Positions 1 to 5,338 of a DNA stretch of 6,460 nucleotides are shown one piece after another. The position numbers were made by a program, and so were the translations under genes. The DNA lies in contig JAKJFV010000098.1 in the NCBI GenBank assembly GCA_022704725.1, forward strand, positions 1-6,460, given 5' to 3'. Under the pieces are notes generated by a model, which searched no databases, was not told the origin of the DNA, and saw only the letters and a program-made list of their open reading frames with translations. This DNA comes from Spirochaetota bacterium (lineage in GTDB: Bacteria > Spirochaetota > Spirochaetia > Treponematales > Treponemataceae). How positions within the stretch are numbered: position 1 is the stretch's first letter; each line of letters begins with the position of its first letter.

Positions 1-328
1 TTACAGCATCGACCTTGTCGGTTTTTAAGTAGGTTTTTCCGACTCGTCCAACTTTGGTACTTTCAAGAACTACAGGAATCCTTTCTTCCCGTTCGATTTT
101 TTTAGCTACTTGGAAACTTATACATAATGCTTCCATTGCCAGAATATCGCCTTTTGCTGTGTATTTAACCAGCCACTTATCAAATAAACTCATATCAAGT
201 TTATCCTGTAACAGCAACGGTTGTGCTGTTAATACGTTCGGTTCATCAGCATTAAACTTTGCAGCTGTGAAGCACGTTGGATGTATATCCAACCCGAAAA
301 CATGTTGTTGTTCTTTTTCTTCTGTCAT
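1..328 (-). CDS. IS110-family transposase (DEDD recombinase), N-terminal 109 residues, truncated by window edge
   Basis: The protein is an RNA-guided serine/DEDD recombinase that, in this family, excises the element as a circle and inserts it by using a bridge RNA to pair donor and target DNA. The start is ATG at 328-326, with an AAGGA ribosome site at 340-336, 7 bases before it; the frame is open to the left edge. The RuvC-like DEDD residues can be assigned: D14 in VFGLDIHPT, E66 in ILAMEALC, and D104 and D107 in YLKTDKVDAV, the motif that ends the N-terminal catalytic half in this family. The C-terminal transposase_20 part with the catalytic serine would lie outside the window, so it is not known whether the gene is intact. 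Family assignment rests on motif recognition and not on a search. A longer open frame on the opposite strand here is only its antisense shadow. Confidence 0.88.
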   Translation of the reverse strand, partial: MTEEKEQQHVFGLDIHPTCFTAAKFNADEPNVLTAQPLLLQDKLDMSLFDKWLVKYTAKGDILAMEALCISFQVAKKIEREERIPVVLESTKVGRVGKTYLKTDKVDAV

Positions 329-351
329 CGTATAATCCTTTACAGATAAGA

Positions 352-528
352 TTGGCAGATGGCGTTATAAGCGGAAGCAAGCGATACTTAGCAATCAGGT
401 ATACGGGGTCTGATCCCCAAGCAGGTTAGTTTCGCCGGCACTCAATCACAGTCTGAGGGAATTACCCTATGTCCATCGTCGAGTGTCTCCCATACGCCAT
501 CTGCTGGTTTAAACCCGAACCTGCAGAC
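352..528 (-). ncRNA. putative IS110 bridge RNA (about 177 nt)
   Basis: Read on the minus strand, the region between promoter and transposase folds into the order known for IS110 bridge RNAs. First is a 5' hairpin at 526-501: CTGC/GCAG, an A.A mismatch, GGTT/AACC, 8-nt loop. Second is a loop stem, CACTC (485-481) with GAGTG (443-439). It encloses a symmetric 12x12 internal loop (480-469 and 455-444), capped by an AGGG/CCCT hairpin (468-456). Third is a loop with the short stem GCGA (435-432)/TCGC (384-381). It is capped by a GGGG/CCCC hairpin (418-405), with internal-loop strands 431-419 and 404-385. A perfect 11-bp helix, 504-494 with 365-355, closes both loops. By family precedent the first loop would carry target guides and the second donor guides. 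The ends are inferred from the promoter and the closing helix. The guides could not be matched unambiguously to the visible flank. Confidence 0.62.
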
Positions 529-534
529 TCTTAT

Positions 535-564
535 ATGATACTTCACTCTTTTTCCATCTGCCAA
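535..564 (-). promoter_or_regulatory. sigma70-like promoter for the bridge RNA and transposase
   Basis: On the minus strand a -35 box TTGGCA (564-559) and a -10 box TATCAT (540-535), each 5 of 6 to consensus, are 18 bp apart. Transcription would start near 530-527, just before the first base of the 5' hairpin at 526. Both boxes lie inside the element. In the studied IS621 the promoter is completed only at the circle junction; this one would be active in the integrated copy too. TATAAG at 535-530 is an alternative -10. Confidence 0.5.
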
Positions 565-584
565 CCCTTACAAACAACATATCA

Positions 585-639
585 TCACAGGTGCTTTAGC
601 TCTTACGAGCTAAAGCTCTAAGAGCTTAGTACACACAGA
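585..639. repeat. palindromic intergenic repeat, copy 1 (next to the IS left end)
   Basis: This 55-bp sequence matches 4751-4806 with one gap and three mismatches. It holds a perfect 9-bp stem CTTTAGCTC (594-602) / GAGCTAAAG (607-615) with loop TTAC, then AAGCTC (613-618) / GAGCTT (622-627). The insertion sequence ends directly at its left border. REP-like palindromes are common IS110 targets, so this repeat is probably the target site. Confidence 0.75.
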
Positions 640-705
640 TGTCAGGGAAGAGCTGGAGAAGTATAAAAGGTTCTTTTATAATTTCAAATAAAGTCATCTG
701 TGTGT
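631..705. repeat. small element with terminal inverted repeats, copy 1
   Basis: Perfect 11-bp inverted repeats ACACACAGATG (631-641) and CATCTGTGTGT (695-705) bound a 75-bp unit. Inside is a perfect 8-bp hairpin, TATAAAAG (662-669) with CTTTTATA (673-680). Bases 659-708 match 912-961 at 48 of 50 positions. The unit resembles a miniature mobile or REP-like element, but no cognate transposase is visible. It overlaps the tail of the preceding palindromic repeat. Confidence 0.6.
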
Positions 706-734
706 TCACTAAGCTCGGAGAGATCTTAGTGAAC
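704..734. repeat. 10-bp stem hairpin following repeat copy 1
   Basis: GTTCACTAAG (704-713) pairs perfectly with CTTAGTGAAC (725-734) around an 11-nt loop. A run of seven T follows at 741-747, so on the plus strand it might terminate transcription, but the stem is AT-rich, six bases separate it from the T-run, and no plus-strand gene lies upstream. It occupies the place that a CTGC-GTAA-GCAG mini-hairpin has after repeat copy 2, so I treat it as an exchangeable repeat module. Confidence 0.45.
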
Positions 735-876
735 CAGTGGTTTTTTTATTCTTCAATGGAATTAATTACAGTGAAACAGGTTTGGAAATACGAATACGTA
801 CATAGAATGTTTCAATATGCGCATTGTTATTCCGGGCTTGTTTTACGGTGGGCAATGTGAAGTAAGATGTAAGAAC
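735..876. other. unique intergenic sequence, nothing recognised
   Basis: This stretch lies between the two copies of the inverted-repeat element. I see no gene, tRNA, promoter of good quality or repeat in it. Short open frames on both strands run through it into the flanking repeats and are not credible as genes. Confidence 0.5.
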
Positions 877-955
877 CACAGATGCACACCGATTATAGGG
901 TAGGGCTGAAGAAGCATAAAAGGTACTTTTATAATTTCAAATAAAGTCATCTGTG
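877..955. repeat. small element with terminal inverted repeats, copy 2
   Basis: Inverted repeats CACAGATG (877-884) and CATCTGTG (948-955) bound a 79-bp unit holding a GGGTAGGGCTGAAGAAG segment and the hairpin ATAAAAG / CTTTTAT with loop GTA (916-932). Its right two thirds (912-961) are 96 percent identical to copy 1, while its left edge differs by small changes. After the shared block the sequence passes into a different hairpin from that after copy 1. Confidence 0.58.
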
Positions 956-965
956 TGTTCAGTGT

Positions 966-977
966 CTGCGTAAGCAG
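966..977. repeat. mini-hairpin CTGC-GTAA-GCAG
   Basis: A perfect 4-bp stem with loop GTAA closed by C:G. The surrounding bases, read in reverse complement, resemble 5164-5183, where the stem is the same but the loop is TTC, so this is an inverted copy of the same module. Confidence 0.5.
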
Positions 978-1044
978 TCCGTGTGGTCTGCGGTTAGTCT
1001 TCGCTGCCTCATCTGGGGCTAAAAAGCAGTAATAGTACAAAAAT

Positions 1045-1060
1045 AGAACAGTATAGTTCT
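1045..1060. promoter_or_regulatory. dyad upstream of the small secreted protein gene
   Basis: AGAAC and GTTCT form a perfect 5-bp dyad around AGTATA, 46 bp before the start codon of the gene at 1107. It overlaps a -10-like TATAGT (1052-1057), but no convincing -35 was found. It could be an operator or a weak hairpin; the call rests on symmetry and position only. Confidence 0.25.
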
Positions 1061-1106
1061 CTTTTATAGGTTTATACTTTTAACAAGATTAAGAGGAGAA
1101 CCACCA

Positions 1107-1616
1107 ATGAAAAAAAATCCCGTAATTATGTTATTTGTTTTACTTGCAGCTTTTTGTTTTGCACAAGAAAGCTGGTTGAGCGCCAATGATTTAGAAGCAG
1201 CTTCTTTGACTTCTGCTAAAGAGATCGACGGTTTTACCATTTTAGCCACTGCAGAGAAGGGTGTAAAAATTGAGGCTATGGATGACGGCCGTGAAGCGGA
1301 GGACGGCGAGATTTTTACCATGAGAATTAAACTTAACGGCAGCGGTGCCCTGACATATCGCGCTGTTTCATTTAAAGGTAAAAAAGGTCAGAAGGTTATT
1401 GTGTACCTGAACAGCTCGAGCAAGACCGATGCACGGGTTCTGCAGCTTGCAGATAAAGACGGAACCATTATTGCATCAATTACCGCTCCTGTAGATTCCG
1501 ATCCTGCTGCTCCACAGCCGGCCGGAATGGGAGAAGCTGTCCTTCCTTCAGACGGAGAGTTCTTTCTTTATTCAAAGTCGAGCGGTATAAATTTGTATCA
1601 AATTATTGTTGAGTAA
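1107..1616 (+). CDS. small secreted protein: stand-alone pectate-lyase-associated beta-sandwich domain
   Basis: The 169-residue protein starts with a signal peptide (KK at 2-3, hydrophobic 5-18) and a probable signal peptidase I cut after A19 in CFA-QESW; C17 is not in a lipobox. The start is fixed by AGGAG at 1094-1098, 8 bases before ATG. The mature part resembles, from memory, the beta-sandwich module that flanks catalytic domains in many secreted pectate lyases of Bacteroidetes and spirochaetes: GFTILATAEKGVKIEA near 42-57, YRAVSF near 103-108, IVYLNSSSKTDARVLQL near 117-133, and the ending YSKSSGINLYQIIVE (155-169). Here it is alone, with no catalytic domain. It may bind pectin or act with the lyase downstream. 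The family is probable, the function is inferred, and nothing suggests an enzymatic site. A terminator follows, so it is probably monocistronic. Confidence 0.8.
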   Translation: MKKNPVIMLFVLLAAFCFAQESWLSANDLEAASLTSAKEIDGFTILATAEKGVKIEAMDDGREAEDGEIFTMRIKLNGSGALTYRAVSFKGKKGQKVIVYLNSSSKTDARVLQLADKDGTIIASITAPVDSDPAAPQPAGMGEAVLPSDGEFFLYSKSSGINLYQIIVE

Positions 1617-1669
1617 AAATTAGTTTTTAGATCCGGCATGTCATGATCCGGTTAAGAATACCTCCTTTT

Positions 1670-1704
1670 GGGGTGCTTCCGTAAAAGGGAGCACTCCTTT
1701 TTTT
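1670..1704 (+). terminator. intrinsic terminator between the two secreted protein genes
   Basis: GGGGTGCTTCC (1670-1680) pairs with GGGAGCACTCC (1687-1697) as an 11-bp stem (two G.T pairs) around a GTAAAA loop, followed directly by seven T (1698-1704). It ends transcription of the gene at 1107 about 54 bp after its stop codon. The lyase gene therefore needs its own promoter in 1705-1760, or depends on read-through; I see no clear promoter there. Confidence 0.9.
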
Positions 1705-1773
1705 AAGGATGTATTCAGTAAACCGGAGCTCTAATCTGTATTAAACAGCATCACACTTTTCCAGAAGGACTTT

Positions 1774-4665
1774 ATGAACCATTTTCAAAAAAATACTTTA
1801 TCCGCCTTTGTTCTCATTATTCTTTTCACTGTATTGATTCCCCTCTATGCTCAGTCATCGTGGAATGAAATTGCACCGCCTCAAATTATCAGTGTAAGTA
1901 CTGCTGACAATGATCCGGGAACGGTGAGTGTGGATTTTCTTATGCCGACCAATTCACAGGCAGCTGATAAGGGTAGGGCTGTCATGCTCAAAGACGGTGA
2001 AGTTGTTTTTGAAAAACCTGTCGGCAGATCGAAAAAGGATGAAAAGAAAATAGATTTTACCCCATCTGAATCGGGACTTTATTCCTTCATCGTGTATTCA
2101 CAGAAAAAGAATGAAACCTTTGAACACCGCTCTAATGCAGTTGATTTCTATTTTACCCTGCCTCTGGAGAAACCCGTTTTTCAGACTAGAAATCTAGGAA
2201 ACGGGAAAGTATATATCAGCTGGAATGAAGTAAAAGAAGCACAATCATATACAATTCGTCTTACCGATGAGAAGGGCAGCGAAACTATCTATTCTGATAT
2301 TACCGGAACTGATAACACGGTGGATGGTTTAAAAACGGGATCAAAATACACCATTCAAGTCGAAGCGCATAGAAACGGCGGCATTTCAGTTTCGGACAAT
2401 ATTGGAAAAACAATAAGAGAAGAAGCGGAACGGGAATGGTTCTTTACCTATTTCGGGCAGTCGGTTAAAAAAGACTACAACACCTTTGAAATGATCGATG
2501 CCGATGAGTTTACGTTTAAAATGTCTTCGTGTTTATTTGATGAAAAAACCGGCACAACCCTTGAAAAAGGAGGCAAATTCACCGCCTTTCATGACGGTAT
2601 TTCTTTTTACTACACCGTAGTTGATGCCGATGAAGAAAACTTTACACTTACGGCAACCTTTACCATTGATTATATAAATCCCTCTGCAGACGGGCAGGAA
2701 GGTTTCGGCCTTTTAGTCATGGACAGCCTTGGAGAGTACGGGGTAAGTTCAGTTAATCACTACACAAATTCTGCCGGAATCATTGCAACAAAATTTGAAG
2801 AAACAATTGCAGGCACCAAGTATACTTCAAAAGATACACTCGGATCGCGCTTTGTTACGGGGCTCACGAAAGATACTATTGCTCTGGGCGACAGCGGTAT
2901 TGCGCAATACGGAAAAAGTCTTTCCCGGGCCTTCAGCTATGATCAGAGCAGCCTTATAAAAAAAGGAGACGTATACCGTTTAACGCTTAAAAAAGACAAC
3001 ACAGGGTATCACACTATATATGAAAAAGAAATTATAAACGAAGAGGATATACGGGAGTTTACACTCTACGGGCCTGAAAAACTTCTTGAACTTGACAGCG
3101 ATCATGTCTACGCCGGTTTTGCCTGCGCCAGAGGATGCAATATTACGGTAAGCGATGTTGTTATGACTATCACAGACCCCGATAAAGATCCTCCTCCTCA
3201 AAAAGAACCTGCTCAGCTCCTTCCCCTGTCGGTAAAGGTTGACTCTCCTTCTTCGTACACCGAGCCTCTGTATCCCTTCGTGTATTGTTCTAATGCTGAC
3301 GGGCTTCTTGTTGTTTCAAAGTCAAACGGGGAGAAGGTGTTTGAGAAAAGAATTAAGGCGAATGAAGATTTGAAGGAGTACCTTATTTTACGAAAGGGTG
3401 TTAATTCCTATTCTGCAGTATTCACCCCGGATCCCGAGTACAGGCCTTTCGAAAATACTGTCATCGCGCGATGGGATGCAGAACTTAAAAAATATACCGA
3501 AAACTATTCGTCAATAAGCACCGGCTTTACTGTTATTCAAATGAGTTTTCCAGGAGATAACGGCAAACTCTATGTAAGTAAAAATGGAAACGTCTTCGGC
3601 AAGGGGACAAAGGATTCCCCTCTTGATCTTCTGTCTGCGATTCAGTACTGCAAACCCGGGCAAACTATCGTGCTTGAAGGGGGAACCTATACATTCTCAA
3701 AAGGTCTTGTAATAGAGCGCGGAAATAACGGCTCTATCCTGCAGCGTAAAACAATTCAAAGCGCAGTGGGCGAACGGGCTGTACTCGACTTCAGCTATGC
3801 GGGAGGCGGTTTTGTACTTTGGGGCAATTACTGGACCATAGAAAATATTGATATCTGCAATACCGACGGAAACGTTAAAGGTCTTCAGGTTGCAGGAAAC
3901 AGAAATATTATAAGGCGGGTGAATACCCATTCAAACGGCGACACCGGGCTGCAGATAAGCGGCACCAGCACAGAGCCCTATGCCAAGTGGCCAAAAAATA
4001 ATCTTATAGAAAGCTGCGTCTCGTATAATAACTGCGACCCCGCCCAAAATAATGCCGACGGTTTTGCCGCAAAGCTTACCTGCGGAACTGGGAATGTGTT
4101 CCGGCACTGCATAGCATACAGCAATATAGATGACGGCTGGGACTTGTTTTCCAAAATAGAAACCGGCCCCATCGGTTCTGTTCTCATCGACAGGTGCGTC
4201 GCCTTTAATAACGGCTCTCTTTTAGACGGAAGCGGAAACGGAGACGGGAACGGATTTAAACTCGGGGGCGACGGAATATCAATAAAACACCGGATAATTA
4301 ACTCCTATGCATGGAATAATGGAGCTGCCGGCCTTACCAGCAACTCAAATCCTTCTGTCATTGCACAGGGCTGTGTCCTCTACGGCAACAAGGGCGTTAA
4401 CATAACTATGTACGGCAAAGGCTCTGTTGAGCCGGATTACGCTGTGAAAAACTGCATCTCTGTGGAAGGTTTTGAATCGGACTCTCTGCCCCCAAGTTCT
4501 CTTGCGGTAGTGGAAAATTCTTTTATCTGGGACGGAGCGCAGAGCAGGCACAAGGACGGTTCAATTTTTTCGAAAGATGATTTTCTTTCAACTGATATGA
4601 GCATAATCCCTTTTATAGCTGATAACGGCAGCATTGATATGAAGGGCTTATTCCAGCTTAAATAG
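1774..4665 (+). CDS. secreted family 9 polysaccharide lyase (pectate / exopolygalacturonate lyase), multidomain
   Basis: The enzyme should cleave polygalacturonate by calcium-dependent beta-elimination outside the cytoplasm. The 963-residue protein has a signal peptide cut after A26 (LYA-QSSW); the start has AGAAGGA at 1763-1769, four bases before ATG. Domains in order: an Ig/fibronectin-like region (about 29-130), a fibronectin III domain (132-215), a large beta-sandwich starting at W222 (to about 469), a proline-rich linker (470-480), another Ig-like region (482-595), and a parallel beta-helix with PL9 motifs (599 to about 920). Calcium ligands by comparison with Pel9A are D762 (NADGF) and D786, D787, D790 (DDGWD); the offsets of 24, 25 and 28 residues equal those of D209, D233, D234 and D237. 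The catalytic base is K829 (GNGFKLGG). The layout resembles long PelX-type exolyases more than short endolyases, but mode of action is not decided by sequence. The frame is intact. Confidence 0.92.
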   Translation: MNHFQKNTLSAFVLIILFTVLIPLYAQSSWNEIAPPQIISVSTADNDPGTVSVDFLMPTNSQAADKGRAVMLKDGEVVFEKPVGRSKKDEKKIDFTPSESGLYSFIVYSQKKNETFEHRSNAVDFYFTLPLEKPVFQTRNLGNGKVYISWNEVKEAQSYTIRLTDEKGSETIYSDITGTDNTVDGLKTGSKYTIQVEAHRNGGISVSDNIGKTIREEAEREWFFTYFGQSVKKDYNTFEMIDADEFTFKMSSCLFDEKTGTTLEKGGKFTAFHDGISFYYTVVDADEENFTLTATFTIDYINPSADGQEGFGLLVMDSLGEYGVSSVNHYTNSAGIIATKFEETIAGTKYTSKDTLGSRFVTGLTKDTIALGDSGIAQYGKSLSRAFSYDQSSLIKKGDVYRLTLKKDNTGYHTIYEKEIINEEDIREFTLYGPEKLLELDSDHVYAGFACARGCNITVSDVVMTITDPDKDPPPQKEPAQLLPLSVKVDSPSSYTEPLYPFVYCSNADGLLVVSKSNGEKVFEKRIKANEDLKEYLILRKGVNSYSAVFTPDPEYRPFENTVIARWDAELKKYTENYSSISTGFTVIQMSFPGDNGKLYVSKNGNVFGKGTKDSPLDLLSAIQYCKPGQTIVLEGGTYTFSKGLVIERGNNGSILQRKTIQSAVGERAVLDFSYAGGGFVLWGNYWTIENIDICNTDGNVKGLQVAGNRNIIRRVNTHSNGDTGLQISGTSTEPYAKWPKNNLIESCVSYNNCDPAQNNADGFAAKLTCGTGNVFRHCIAYSNIDDGWDLFSKIETGPIGSVLIDRCVAFNNGSLLDGSGNGDGNGFKLGGDGISIKHRIINSYAWNNGAAGLTSNSNPSVIAQGCVLYGNKGVNITMYGKGSVEPDYAVKNCISVEGFESDSLPPSSLAVVENSFIWDGAQSRHKDGSIFSKDDFLSTDMSIIPFIADNGSIDMKGLFQLK

Positions 4666-4667
4666 AA

Positions 4668-4735
4668 AGAGGGGAGAATCCGCAGATTACGCAGATGACG
4701 CAGATTTTACAGATGTTAGGGTAGAGCTAAAGAAG
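4668..4735. repeat. 9-nt tandem CGCAGAT repeat plus GGGTAGAGCT module, copy A
   Basis: The unit begins three bases after the lyase stop codon. Bases 4680-4715 are four 9-nt units (CCGCAGATT, ACGCAGATG, ACGCAGATT, TTACAGATG), followed by TTAGGGTAGAGCTAAAG. It matches 5339-5397, which has the same ends but exactly one 9-nt unit fewer, plus three substitutions. Confidence 0.8.
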
Positions 4736-4750
4736 AATGAAGAATTTAAA

Positions 4751-4806
4751 TCACAGGTACTTTAAGCTCTTACGAGCTAAAGCTTGAAGAGCTTAGTACA
4801 CACAGA
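4751..4806. repeat. palindromic intergenic repeat, copy 2 (uninterrupted)
   Basis: Same sequence as 585-639. GTAC (4757-4760) and TAAGCTC (4763-4769) can pair with GAGCTTA (4790-4796) and GTAC (4796-4799) as an imperfect outer stem. Inside, AGCTC / GAGCT closes a TTAC loop. Its left flank, TTTAA before ATCACAGG, shows what an unoccupied site may look like next to the IS left end. Confidence 0.7.
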
Positions 4807-4817
4807 CTGCTTCGCGG
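4807..4817. repeat. mini-hairpin CTGC-TTC-GCGG
   Basis: A 4-bp stem with one T.G wobble and a TTC loop closed by C:G, in the context CACAGA...ACACGG. It is the same module as 5169-5179. Confidence 0.4.
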
Positions 4818-4871
4818 ACACGGAGCACGCGGAATTCAGGGTAGAGCTAAAGTAGTAAGAAAAATTACCAC

Positions 4872-4950
4872 AGATGAGCCGCAAGCCGGCGTCGCGGCGA
4901 TACTTACTGTTGAGCCCCATAGTTCACGAAGTGAACCCTCACAGCGCCTT
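4872..4950. repeat. dispersed repeat with hairpin GTTCAC-GAA-GTGAAC, copy 1
   Basis: Matches 5184-5272: both read GATGAG, GCAAGCC, GGCG, GCGATACTT, CTGTTGA and CCCCATA in order, then a 15-bp hairpin and ACAGCGCC. Here the hairpin (4922-4936) is a 6-bp stem GTTCAC with loop GAA; the other copy has a different stem sequence and loop GTA. Confidence 0.7.
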
Positions 4951-4983
4951 AAGTTCATATGAGCTTTAAGCTCTTCGAGCTTC
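4951..4983. repeat. palindromes with stem AAGCTC and loop TTC
   Basis: AAGCTC (4968-4973) pairs with GAGCTT (4977-4982) around TTC. Directly upstream AAGTTCAT and ATGAGCTT (4951-4966) form an imperfect palindrome without a loop. The sequence recalls the palindromic repeats at 585 and 4751 with a shorter loop. Confidence 0.5.
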
Positions 4984-5068
4984 GGCGACACAGATTATAG
5001 GGCAGAGCATGGGAGCGAGGGAAGGTCACGCGAGGAAGCAAAGAAGAGAGAGAGAAAAGAATTTTAAC

Positions 5069-5098
5069 CGCTAATGGACGCGAATAAACGCTAAAAAT
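5069..5098. repeat. three 10-nt tandem units of CGCTAATnnA type
   Basis: CGCTAATGGA, CGCGAATAAA and CGCTAAAAAT are consecutive 10-nt units. Similar CCGCTAATGAACGCTAAT-like strings are seen between genes of many unrelated bacteria; their role is not known to me. A related CCGCATAAACACGCAAAG string lies at 5410-5427. Confidence 0.5.
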
Positions 5099-5168
5099 GA
5101 ATTAGCAGATCACGCAGATTATGAGGCAGAGCTGAAGTAAGATGAAGAATAACCACGGATAGCACAGA

Positions 5169-5179
5169 CTGCTTCGCAG
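5169..5179. repeat. mini-hairpin CTGC-TTC-GCAG
   Basis: A perfect 4-bp stem with loop TTC closed by C:G, in the context CACAGA...ACACGGATGAG, 15 bases before the second copy of the GCAAGCC...CCCCATA repeat. Confidence 0.5.
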
Positions 5180-5183
5180 ACAC

Positions 5184-5272
5184 GGATGAGGCGCAAGCCA
5201 TGAGCTGCTAGCCGGCGACGCAGCGATACTTTCTGTTGAACCCCATACATTCCGTAGGAATGACAGCGCCGA
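5184..5272. repeat. dispersed repeat with hairpin CATTCC-GTA-GGAATG, copy 2
   Basis: Second copy of the repeat at 4872-4950. It carries about 14 extra bases after GCAAGCC and a wholly different hairpin (5248-5262), yet the hairpin keeps 6 bp of stem and a 3-nt loop at the same place. The stem is thus kept as structure, not as sequence. Confidence 0.7.
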
Positions 5273-5338
5273 TACTAATCCCTTAACTCTATATTTTTCA
5301 GAAAAGGCTCACACAAAAGCGCAAAGATGAGAAGGGGG

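Larger units (their letters stand above)
1..583 (-). mobile_element. IS110-family insertion sequence, left part only
   Basis: The element consists of a partial DEDD transposase gene and about 250 bp of structured noncoding DNA upstream of it, the arrangement typical of the IS110 subgroup, where the noncoding left end encodes a bridge RNA. The right end lies outside the window. The left terminus is placed at about 583/584 because host repeat sequence starts there: ATCACAGGT at 584-592 and the next ~47 bp match the uninterrupted copy at 4750-4806, whereas the sequence on the other side (571-583) does not match that copy's flank. The boundary is uncertain by a few bases because a recombination core could be shared. 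No terminal inverted repeats or target duplication are seen, as expected for this family. Confidence 0.75.

Noticed and set aside
54..335. 93-residue open frame on the plus strand
   Set aside because: It is antisense to the IS110 transposase, whose DEDD motifs are clear on the minus strand.
444..451. AATCACAG as proof of the target guide
   Set aside because: The 8-nt match to the host site is on the wrong strand of the loop for the left guide in the known model, and 8 nt in AT-rich DNA can match by chance; reported only as a lead.
704..748. Intrinsic terminator
   Set aside because: The stem is AT-rich, the T-run is six bases away and no plus-strand gene lies upstream; kept only as a hairpin.
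639..860. 73-residue open frame on the plus strand
   Set aside because: It starts inside the inverted-repeat element, crosses its hairpins, has no ribosome site and resembles no family I know.
843..1040. 65-residue open frame on the minus strand
   Set aside because: It runs through repeat copy 2 and a mini-hairpin; the coding look is due to repeat sequence.
2980..4634. Several minus-strand open frames of 65-77 residues
   Set aside because: They are shadows of the lyase gene, which has a signal peptide, ordered domains and conserved catalytic residues.
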